DNA from: Pseudomonadota bacterium
GTDB lineage: Bacteria; Pseudomonadota; Gammaproteobacteria; Burkholderiales; Burkholderiaceae
Length of the DNA: 12,138 bases
Direction: 5' to 3'
NCBI GenBank assembly: GCA_021778935.1
Contig: JAJYBQ010000050.1
Coordinates: 1-12,138, forward strand
The position numbers and the translations under genes are program-made. The number at the start of each line of letters is the position of its first letter. Positions within the stretch are counted from its first letter, which is position 1. This document shows, one piece after another, positions 6,741 to 12,138 of this stretch. The notes under the pieces are model-generated. The model was not told the DNA's origin and searched no databases. It saw only the letters and a program-made list of their open reading frames with translations.

Positions 6741-7145
6741 CTACTGACCGCGCTGGAAATCCAGGTAACGCCGGACCGCCAGCAAACCCTCGAAACCGCG
6801 GTCGATGACCAGGTCGATCGGGCGGACTCCCATACGGCGGTTGGGTTGTGTCATCCAGCGGTAGGCAAGGTCTCGATCCCGCGGAAAGAGCACGCGCAAG
6901 GACTTATGGATTCCCAGCAGGTGACCAGCGCGGTCCAACAGATCCCGATTGTCCGCCAACGGCTCGCCGGCGCGATACCTTGCAAGGGTGCTTCGGCTTC
7001 CCACCGAAAGACCAAGCGCCTCGGCCTGTTCCGCCGCAGTCAATTGCCAGTGATCGAATAGCTTGGTCACCATCCCGGCGAGCCGGGCGCGAGACTGCCG
7101 GCTCCGTAGGTCAACGAAGCGATGCGTTTCGGCGACGGCGACCAT
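6741..7145 (-). CDS. Xre/MbcA/ParS-family antitoxin
   Basis: A 134-residue partner of the RES toxin. Residues about 20-75 form an Xre-like helical region (LFDHWQLTAAEQAEALGLSV, then TLARYRAGEPL). The C-terminal half (about 76-132) is the toxin-binding DUF2384 domain, with the family signature LFPRDRDLAYRWMTQPNRRM followed by GVRPIDLVIDRGFEGLLAVRRYL. This domain normally plugs the NAD-binding cleft of the RES toxin, and the N-terminal part binds the operon promoter. The ATG at 7145 is chosen because a good promoter lies just upstream and a GGGA site precedes it; an internal Met25 would cut into the DNA-binding region. It sits upstream of the toxin with no gap. Confidence 0.87.
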   Translation of the reverse strand: MVAVAETHRFVDLRSRQSRARLAGMVTKLFDHWQLTAAEQAEALGLSVGSRSTLARYRAGEPLADNRDLLDRAGHLLGIHKSLRVLFPRDRDLAYRWMTQPNRRMGVRPIDLVIDRGFEGLLAVRRYLDFQRGQ

Positions 7146-7179
7146 GACGGTTTCCCGAGGCTGGTATCTATTGGCACAA

Positions 7180-7209
7180 AGTATGTCCCAATTGCAACGC
7201 CTCCGTCAA
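7180..7209 (-). promoter_or_regulatory. Sigma70 promoter of the Xre/RES operon
   Basis: On the minus strand TTGACG (7204-7209) and CATACT (7180-7185) are separated by 18 bases. The predicted transcription start is near 7173, giving a leader of about 28 bases before the antitoxin ATG. The spacer contains the palindromic TTGCAA, a possible part of an operator for the Xre antitoxin, though no full dyad is seen. Confidence 0.6.
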
Positions 7210-7216
7210 GCATTAT

Positions 7217-7256
7217 CTCGAGACGGAACGCGTTCGGATCGAAGGTCGACCTGCCC
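7217..7256 (+). repeat. Scrap of the sulfotransferase gene 3' end, internally deleted
   Basis: Bases 7217-7232 (CTCGAGACGGAACGCG) are identical to 4434-4449, and bases 7232-7256 are identical over 25 bases to 4565-4589, both in the sulfotransferase gene. The pieces are joined at one shared G with 116 bases missing between them. The loss is not a multiple of three, so this is not coding. It lies directly upstream of the intact kpsT leader, implying that a gene with the same tail once preceded kpsT. Confidence 0.8.
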
Positions 7257-7293
7257 ATCGAATACCGTGACCGCCCTCATCCTGGCGGCCCTC

Positions 7294-7299
7294 TACAAT
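7294..7299 (+). promoter_or_regulatory. -10 box (TACAAT) of kpsT; probable leaderless transcript
   Basis: TACAAT ends six bases before the kpsT ATG at 7306, so transcription should begin at or within a base or two of the start codon. No Shine-Dalgarno sequence is present in the short gap (CACGCC). No strong -35 hexamer is seen 16-18 bases upstream. The same layout precedes the deleted kpsT copy. Confidence 0.5.
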
Positions 7300-7305
7300 C
7301 ACGCC

Positions 7306-7959
7306 ATGCTGGAACTGATCGACATCTGCAAGAGCTACCCCATCCACCACGGCCGCAGCCTGCGCCCGGTGCTGGACCGCGTCAACCTGACCGTGCGCCC
7401 CGGCGAGAAGTGGGGCATCATGGGGCGCAACGGCGCGGGCAAGTCCACACTGATCCGGATCATGAGCGGATCGGACCGGCCGCATAGCGGCACGGTTCGC
7501 AAGACGATGTCCGTCTCCTGGCCCCTGGCCTTCGGTGATGCGTTTCAGGGCAGCCTGACGGGCAAGGACAATGCCCGCCTCATTTCCCGCGTGTACGGGG
7601 TCGACTACGGCAAGACCCTGGAGATGGTCGAAGACTTCGCCGAACTGGGCGCCTACCTGGGCGAGCCGGTCAAGAACTACTCGTCCGGCATGCGGGCGCG
7701 GCTGGCCTTCGCCATTTCCATGGCCATCGAGTTCGACTGCTTCCTGATCGACGAGGCGATGTCGGTCGGCGATCACCGTTTCACGGTGAAGTGCGATACC
7801 GAGCTCTTCGGCAAGCGCGGCGACCGCGCCATGGTGATCGTGGCGCACCAGACCGATCTCATCCGCAACCACTGCGACCACGCGGCCATTCTGGACCAGG
7901 GGCGCTTGACGGTGTACGAGAGCGTGGAGGCGGCGATTCAGGCGTATGAAAACCTCTGA
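7306..7959 (+). CDS. kpsT: KpsT-like polysaccharide export ABC ATPase
   Basis: A 217-residue ATP-binding subunit of a group 2-type capsule exporter; with a KpsM-type permease it drives polysaccharide across the inner membrane. All ATPase motifs are present: Walker A GRNGAGKST (40-48), Q-loop region around Gln81 in FGDAFQGSLTG, signature YSSGMRARLAF (125-135), Walker B CFLIDEAMSVGD (145-156) and switch His181. YPIHHGR near the N-terminus and AYENL at the end are typical of KpsT/BexA-like proteins. The length is that of KpsT; the C-terminal glycan-binding domain of Wzt is absent. The ATG at 7306 matches family length and follows a TACAAT box. No permease gene lies on either side in this window, which is unusual, and a deleted relative lies at 2600-2863. 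The protein looks functional. Confidence 0.9.
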   Translation: MLELIDICKSYPIHHGRSLRPVLDRVNLTVRPGEKWGIMGRNGAGKSTLIRIMSGSDRPHSGTVRKTMSVSWPLAFGDAFQGSLTGKDNARLISRVYGVDYGKTLEMVEDFAELGAYLGEPVKNYSSGMRARLAFAISMAIEFDCFLIDEAMSVGDHRFTVKCDTELFGKRGDRAMVIVAHQTDLIRNHCDHAAILDQGRLTVYESVEAAIQAYENL

Positions 7960-8361
7960 GCGAACACGATCCTCTGTTCGCGGTTCGAGAAATCCACGTT
8001 CTGCACCGGTCCGAATGAGGTGAAATGATGCATCCCACTGCGATGTTCAATGGGAAGCGGTTCTTCGAATGTCCCGGAGCGCGATTCGCCCTCGGAATGA
8101 GGGCCGCAACCGGGTGATCGCACCGGGGAAGCGACGCCCCAATGGGGATTCACCGCAACACCCAGGTCCCATTCTTCCGGATCTCCGCATACATTTAGCC
8201 CTTTCCGGCCTCCGAGTCCATTTTCCCATCGACTGATCAGCCACCACCGCCACAGTTTCCCGGTCTGGTCATCCGCTACGCGTATCTATGGAAACGGGAG
8301 GCGGACTGCGGACATGACGTGCCGTCGTTTTCTGAAAATGAAAGCCCGTCCCGCGGCAGGC
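7960..8361. other. Intergenic stretch of about 400 bases holding a repeat element
   Basis: No convincing gene is seen on either strand. Bases 8081-8141 hold the second copy of the two-hairpin repeat, which may end kpsT transcription. Bases 7960-8080 and 8142-8361 show no recognised motif. A minus-strand reading of the first part (FTSFGPVQNVDFSNREQRIV) is open but matches nothing I recognise. Confidence 0.5.
8081..8141 (+). repeat. Two-hairpin REP-like element, copy 2
   Basis: Near-identical to 4629-4690 and in the same orientation. The hairpins are GCCCTC, loop GGAAT, GAGGGC (8088-8104) and GGGG, 8-base loop, CCCC (8125-8140). It starts about 120 bases after the kpsT stop. The second hairpin has lost its outer T-A pair, and the middle differs from copy 1 at a few bases. 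Confidence 0.8.
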
Positions 8362-8679
8362 TCAGCCGCGCAGGGACGCGAGCTGGCGTTCGAGGAAGGC
8401 GATCCGCATCTTCGCCAGTTCGAGCTCGTCCGTCACGCCCTGGGTGGAGCGCAGATATTCCAGTTCCGCCTTGAGCATCTGGTTTTCGCGCACCAGGTCC
8501 GCGTTCGCCGAACGCGGCGCCCGGGACTTGTCGCCGCCGGTCAGCCGCGACACGGTCTGGATCGTGGTCTTGAACTTCTTCGCAACCGCCGTCTTCGACT
8601 CCCCGGCCTGCACGGCTTCGACGATATTCCGTTTCGTTGCGTCATCCAGCCGCTTGCCTTTTGCACCTGCAGTCATCAT
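8362..8679 (-). CDS. Small helix-turn-helix/coiled-coil protein, unknown function
   Basis: A 105-residue basic protein. Residues 11-46 (LDDATKRNIVEAVQAGESKT followed by AVAKKFKTTIQTVSRL) form a helix-turn-helix of the kind found in transposase first subunits and recombinase tails. Residues 60-78 (ADLVRENQMLKAELEYLRS) and 85-104 are heptad-like coiled coil, as in IS3-type OrfA proteins. No catalytic DDE part follows on either side and no terminal inverted repeats are seen, so it is either an orphan OrfA-like relic or a free-standing DNA-binding protein. Two adjacent ATG codons (8679 and 8676) follow a GGAAGG site (8684-8689); the second has the better spacing of 7 bases. It is not in an operon. 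The frame and ribosome site make it a real gene, but its function is unknown. Confidence 0.7.
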   Translation of the reverse strand: MMTAGAKGKRLDDATKRNIVEAVQAGESKTAVAKKFKTTIQTVSRLTGGDKSRAPRSANADLVRENQMLKAELEYLRSTQGVTDELELAKMRIAFLERQLASLRG

Positions 8680-8858
8680 TGCACCTTCCGGTTGTAATAG
8701 TGAAGATCATTGTTGATATGTTCGACATTCCAGGAAATGGATGTTACCGGAATGGATGGGGGAATCGCGCCATCGCAGGTGAACCGGATGAAGTGCAACG
8801 TCGATGAACAGGATGATGCGATGCCCATACCGCCCCAATGCAAGTCCCCTCACCCCCG

Positions 8859-8882
8859 CCCTCTCCCGCGCGCGGGAGAGGG
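8859..8882. repeat. 24-base perfect palindrome, copy 1
   Basis: CCCTCTCCCGCG followed directly by its exact reverse complement. An identical copy lies at 8920-8943, 37 bases further on. Such C/T-rich palindromes flanked by cccccg are dispersed repeats in several proteobacterial genomes. They lie just beyond the 3' end of the diguanylate cyclase gene, which reads leftwards, so they may act as transcription end or RNA-stability elements. Confidence 0.85.
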
Positions 8883-8919
8883 TGCTCCAGTTGACCTTGG
8901 CAGTATCGGAATAAACCCG

Positions 8920-8943
8920 CCCTCTCCCGCGCGCGGGAGAGGG
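8920..8943. repeat. 24-base perfect palindrome, copy 2
   Basis: Identical to 8859-8882. It begins 31 bases beyond the stop codon of the diguanylate cyclase gene. It is preceded by CCG like copy 1 and followed by G-rich sequence. No T-run follows on either strand. Confidence 0.85.
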
Positions 8944-8974
8944 GGTATACCGTGGGGCGGCGACCGGCGCCGCG

Positions 8975-10261
8975 CTATGCCTCGGCCATGGTCGTCGCGG
9001 CGGCGTTGCGCCCGGGGATCTGCTCGGCGTTGCGCTCGTGGAAATAGCGCACCTGGTTGCGCCCCGCCCGCTTCGCGGCGTACATCGCCGCATCCGCGCG
9101 CGCCAGCAGCAGTTCGGGCTCGGTGCCGTCCTCGGGACAAAGCGCGACGCCGATACTTGCGGAGACGGCCGCGGACCGGTTCGCGGTGACGGTGACGGGC
9201 TCGCGCACGAATTCGAGGACGCGATCCAGGATGGTCCGACATTCTTCGCGGCTATGTAGTTGGGCCAGGACGAGCACGAACTCGTCGCCGCCCAGGCGCG
9301 CCACCGTGTCATTGGCGCGCAGGCACGCCTGCATCCGCACCGCGACCGCCTGGAGCAAGCGGTCGCCGGCGTCATGCCCGAACCGGTCGTTGATCTCCTT
9401 GAAGCCGTCGAGGTCGATGAAGCAAACCGCCAATTCGCGGTGCGTGCGTTCCGAAAACGGCAGGGCCTGATGAATCCGATCGAGCAGCAACGTGCGATTC
9501 GGCAGGCCCGTCAGCCCATCGCGGAAGGCCATGCTCTCGACCTGCTCCTGATAGTGCTTGAGCTCGGTGATGTCCTGCAGCAGCCACATCGACTCGTCGC
9601 GCTCGGCCGAGAGCATCACGCCGCTCATGTCGACCCAGATCCCCTGCCCGTCCTTGCGCAGCAGGCGGATCTGCGTGCGGTAGGTGCCGCCCTGGCGCAG
9701 ACTCGGGTATGCGTCCTCGCCGAAACGGCGGTAGGACTCCGCATCCGGATACAGACTGCACAGGTCCTCGCCGAGCGGCTCGGCCGGGCCGTATCCGAGC
9801 ATTTGCTCGAGCGCCCGGTTCCTCCAGATCTCCTTCCGACCCCGCAGCTTGAGAATGCCGACGAGTTCGTTGTCGAGCATCATCGCCTGTTCGCGGTTGA
9901 GATCGGCCAATCGTGCGGTCAGCCGGCTCCGCTCCATCAGCCATCCGATCAGGATGGTGACCAAGGCGTAGACGGCGATGGATAGATCCGGCAGCAAACC
10001 CTTCATCCACGCCCATTGCGCCGGGACCCCCAGGGTGCGCGCGGTTGCGGCGCCGAGCGCGACGACGAGCACGCCGGGCCCGAAGCCGCACAGGAAGAAG
10101 GTGAGCACGGCGGCGAAGTAGAACGGCACGACCGGAAACCCCGGCTCGATCGCGGAGAGCGCAATCCGGAATGACAGGGTCGCGAGATAGATGGCGACGG
10201 CCACGGCAACGCGCACGGCCGCAGAACGATTGCCGAAAAAGGGGGAGTTGGCGTACTGCAC
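8975..10261 (-). CDS. Membrane-bound PAS-GGDEF diguanylate cyclase
   Basis: A 428-residue inner-membrane enzyme predicted to make cyclic di-GMP from two GTP. Residues about 14-110 hold three or four hydrophobic helices (AVAVAIYLATLSFRIAL, VVPFYFAAVLTFFLCGF, VLVVALGAATA, SIAVYALVTILIGWLM), resembling the KdpD-type DUF4118 membrane region. Residues about 125-235 are a PAS domain (ILKLRGRKEIWRNRALEQML to MWLLQDITEL). Residues 244-407 are the GGDEF domain: DGLTGLPNRTLLLDRI, FIDLDGFKEINDRFGHDAGD and an intact GGDEF at 324-328. RAND (315-318), five residues before, is a complete RxxD product-inhibition site. A GTG start at 10261 is chosen because AGGAAGG lies just upstream and the membrane segment follows closely; the frame stays open further upstream but reads as Arg/Pro-rich noise. 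An ATG at 10369 is the main alternative. It is divergent from the GAF-LOV gene. Confidence 0.88.
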   Translation of the reverse strand: MQYANSPFFGNRSAAVRVAVAVAIYLATLSFRIALSAIEPGFPVVPFYFAAVLTFFLCGFGPGVLVVALGAATARTLGVPAQWAWMKGLLPDLSIAVYALVTILIGWLMERSRLTARLADLNREQAMMLDNELVGILKLRGRKEIWRNRALEQMLGYGPAEPLGEDLCSLYPDAESYRRFGEDAYPSLRQGGTYRTQIRLLRKDGQGIWVDMSGVMLSAERDESMWLLQDITELKHYQEQVESMAFRDGLTGLPNRTLLLDRIHQALPFSERTHRELAVCFIDLDGFKEINDRFGHDAGDRLLQAVAVRMQACLRANDTVARLGGDEFVLVLAQLHSREECRTILDRVLEFVREPVTVTANRSAAVSASIGVALCPEDGTEPELLLARADAAMYAAKRAGRNQVRYFHERNAEQIPGRNAAATTMAEA

Positions 10262-10664
10262 AGGCCTTCCTGCAAGGATTGCTGCGATTCTGCCATGGTC
10301 CGTCCACGCGATCGCCCGAATCCTCCTTCCGGAAGCGGCCCCGGTACGCCCCCCCTGCGGCCGCGTCATCGCAGATCCGGGGCAAGAGCCCCCGAAATCA
10401 CCGTGTCGGTACCGCAGCGAGCTGCTTACAATGTGCCACGCAGGACGCCGTGATTCCGCCCGTGGGGTGGCGGGATCCGTCATCATCCCCACCGACCCGA
10501 CACCCGATGGAGCGATCGATCCCAGCCTCCACCCTTGCGCCCGGCTCGGGCGCCGGCCCGATGCCTGCCAGGGCGCGTCCGTACGGCACCCGGCGCCGCG
10601 GGGCACCGGCGCGCGCACGGACTTCGTCGGCCGACGCGCGGCATCCGCGCCGGAGCGCACGGCC
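10262..10664. other. Divergent intergenic region of about 400 bases
   Basis: This region separates the two signalling genes. Rightward, TACAAT at 10427-10432 is a possible -10 box without a good -35. For the rightward gene, GGAG at 10652-10655 lies nine bases before its ATG. For the leftward gene, the GTG at 10261 is preceded on the minus strand by CAGGAAGG. Open frames cross the whole region on both strands, a usual effect of high GC, and look non-coding. No clear operator dyad is seen. Confidence 0.5.
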
Positions 10665-12138
10665 ATGCGCCCGCTGATTCCGGCGCTGGTCGCCGCCGCG
10701 GCGACATTGGGATGGCTGCTGGCGGTCGTGCGCGGACAGAACCGCTCCCTGCGCCGCAGCGCGCGCCTGCTTGCCCGGACGGGCGAGCTGCAGGCCTTCC
10801 TGGCGCAGATCAACCAGGCGGCGTCCCAGCTCGAGGAGGAGGACACGTACCTGCGCAGCGTGTGCGCGCTTGCGGCACGCGAAGGAAAGCTGGCGCTGGC
10901 GCTGATCGGCCGGCCCGACGAGCGCGGGCAGTTGGAGGTCCTGGCGGCGGCAGGCGCGACGGCCTACCTCGACGGCCTGACGATCTCGGTGCTGCCGGAG
11001 ATGCCGGAAGGGCAAGGGCCGGCGGGCCGCGCGTGGCGCGAAGGCCGCCCGGTCTTCACTTCGGATTTTTCGGCGGCCTGGCTCGCGCCCTGGCGCGATC
11101 GCGCCGAGCGCGTCGGGCTCAAGGCGACCGCCGTGCTGCCGATCCGGCGCGGCGGCGTGCTCTGGGGCCTGCTGCTGTTCTACCGCGGCGACGACGTGGT
11201 GTTCGAGCCGCCGATGCAGCGGCTGCTGGTGGAACTCGCCGACGACGTCGGGCGCGGGCTCGACCACATCGCGCGCAGCAAGCGCCTGCGGCTGCTCGAC
11301 CGCGCCGTGGCCGCGCTATCCGAAGGGTTGACCATCGCCGATGCCCGGCGCGACCTGATTTTCGTCAACCGCGCGTTCGCGGAGATCTCGGGCTACCCGC
11401 CCGAGGAGGCCGTCGGCCGCAACTGCAATTTTTTGCAGGGACCGCAGAGCGATCCGGCCATCATCGAGCGCATCGGCGGGGCGCTGCGCGCCGGCGAGAG
11501 CTTCGATGGGGAAATCGTCAACGTGCGGCGGGATGGTTCGACATTCTGGAACCACCTGCACATCGACGCGGTGCACGATGCCGAAGGGCGCATCACCCAC
11601 TACGTCGGCATTCAGCGCGATGTCACCGACCGCGAGCTGCAGGCGCAGCGTCTGGCGCGCGCGCAGGCCGTGTACCGGGCGCTCGCCGCGGCCGCCGACT
11701 CCCTGCTGATGGGCGCGACCGAGGCGGCGATGACGTCGCGCCTGTGCCAGAGCCTGATCGAGGGCACCGAGTTCTCTTCGGTCTGGCTGGCCCGGCCCGA
11801 TGAGCAAGGGATCTTCCGGCCGATGGCGACATCTCCCAAGCGTGCGGACGAACCGGCGTCGTTCTTCGATTCCCTGCACGTCGCCACCGACGACCCGGGA
11901 TCGGCGGTCGCGCAGGCTTGGCGCAGCGGAACCGTGGTGGTCGCCGAACTCGCGATGCCACCACAGGACGGCGCCGGCGGGCCACCGGCTGCGGTGCTCG
12001 CCGCTCCGGTCCGCCGCGGCCACGGAGTCTGGGGCGTCCTGGTGCTGGTGGCCCAAGGTTCCGGAGCGTTCGACGAAACCACGCGCAGCGCCTGCGAGCG
12101 GGTCGCGGCGCTGCTCGGTCACGGCCTGGACGAACTGG
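10665..12138 (+). CDS. GAF-LOV-GAF blue-light sensor protein, 5' part
   Basis: The frame is open from ATG 10665 to the window end (491 residues so far). Residues 4-22 form one membrane helix, followed by a basic turn and short coil (25-60). Residues about 60-205 are a GAF-like domain ending GGVLWGLLLFYRGDDVVFEP. Residues about 212-322 are a LOV-type PAS domain: GLTIADARRDLIFVNRAFAE, then GRNCNFLQG (251-259) with the photoactive Cys254, NVRRDGSTFWNHLHIDAV and YVGIQRDVT. Flavin-binding Asn253, Gln258, Asn286, Asn296 and Gln317 are in place, but the two phosphate-binding Arg residues are replaced by Asn255 and Gly271. Residues about 335-491 begin a second GAF domain (VLAAPVRRGHGVWGVLVLVA). Proteins of this layout usually end in GGDEF/EAL or histidine kinase parts, which would lie beyond the window. 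The start has GGAG nine bases upstream. Confidence 0.85.
   Translation, partial: MRPLIPALVAAAATLGWLLAVVRGQNRSLRRSARLLARTGELQAFLAQINQAASQLEEEDTYLRSVCALAAREGKLALALIGRPDERGQLEVLAAAGATAYLDGLTISVLPEMPEGQGPAGRAWREGRPVFTSDFSAAWLAPWRDRAERVGLKATAVLPIRRGGVLWGLLLFYRGDDVVFEPPMQRLLVELADDVGRGLDHIARSKRLRLLDRAVAALSEGLTIADARRDLIFVNRAFAEISGYPPEEAVGRNCNFLQGPQSDPAIIERIGGALRAGESFDGEIVNVRRDGSTFWNHLHIDAVHDAEGRITHYVGIQRDVTDRELQAQRLARAQAVYRALAAAADSLLMGATEAAMTSRLCQSLIEGTEFSSVWLARPDEQGIFRPMATSPKRADEPASFFDSLHVATDDPGSAVAQAWRSGTVVVAELAMPPQDGAGGPPAAVLAAPVRRGHGVWGVLVLVAQGSGAFDETTRSACERVAALLGHGLDEL

Noticed and set aside
7972..8075. Open minus-strand reading suggestive of a protein fragment after kpsT
   Set aside because: I recognise no family and there is no start with a ribosome site, so it is described only as intergenic.
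8859..8943. Possible CRISPR repeat-spacer unit
   Set aside because: There are only two copies, the repeat is a complete palindrome without the usual CRISPR form, and no cas gene is nearby.
10262..10846. N-terminal extension of the diguanylate cyclase by up to 195 residues
   Set aside because: The added sequence is low-complexity Arg/Ser/Pro, overlaps the start of the divergent gene, and a better ribosome site lies at the GTG at 10261.
10535..11803. Rightward open frame of 422 codons in another phase
   Set aside because: It is Arg/Ala/Gly-rich and overlaps the frame from 10665 that encodes GAF and LOV domains and runs off the window end.

Overview
The window is GC-rich, densely coded DNA from a Gram-negative proteobacterium. 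A betaproteobacterium is the best guess, from the trio of type II secretion pseudopilin genes, the secreted beta-helix protein family, TACAAT -10 boxes set directly against start codons, and the codon usage. I cannot name a genus. No rRNA or tRNA gene and no CRISPR array was seen.

Left part (1-2412). The tail of one pseudopilin gene, a complete GspG-like major pseudopilin gene and a third pseudopilin-like gene lie head to tail with gaps or overlaps of 1 to 14 bases, the end of a type II secretion operon. A convergent gene encodes a secreted right-handed parallel beta-helix protein with a clear signal peptide.

Middle part (2588-8141). This is a rearranged accessory region built around capsule-type polysaccharide export. 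An intact kpsT-like ABC ATPase gene (7306-7959) has an internally deleted, in-frame relative at 2600-2863, whose stop is one base from the start of a large sulfotransferase/coiled-coil gene. A third, short copy of only the kpsT leader and first codons lies at 5939-5970. A 40-base scrap of the 3' end of the sulfotransferase gene lies just upstream of the intact kpsT. Between these duplicated pieces are a phytanoyl-CoA-dioxygenase-family gene, a serine-recombinase remnant and a RES/Xre toxin-antitoxin pair transcribed leftwards. Two copies of a 60-base element with two hairpins follow the sulfotransferase gene and the intact kpsT. No KpsM-type permease gene is in view, so the export system must be completed elsewhere or is defunct.

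Right part (8142-12138). A small orphan helix-turn-helix/coiled-coil protein is followed by a pair of identical 24-base palindromes and two divergent signalling genes. The leftward gene is a membrane-bound PAS-GGDEF diguanylate cyclase with an intact active-site motif and inhibitory site. The rightward gene runs off the window end. It encodes a membrane-anchored GAF-LOV-GAF protein whose central domain keeps the photoactive cysteine of blue-light LOV sensors. The pair suggests, without proving, light-linked cyclic-di-GMP signalling.

The most unusual points are the mosaic of kpsT and sulfotransferase fragments around the toxin-antitoxin pair, the kpsT mini-gene coupled to the sulfotransferase, and a LOV domain that lacks both usual flavin-phosphate arginines.
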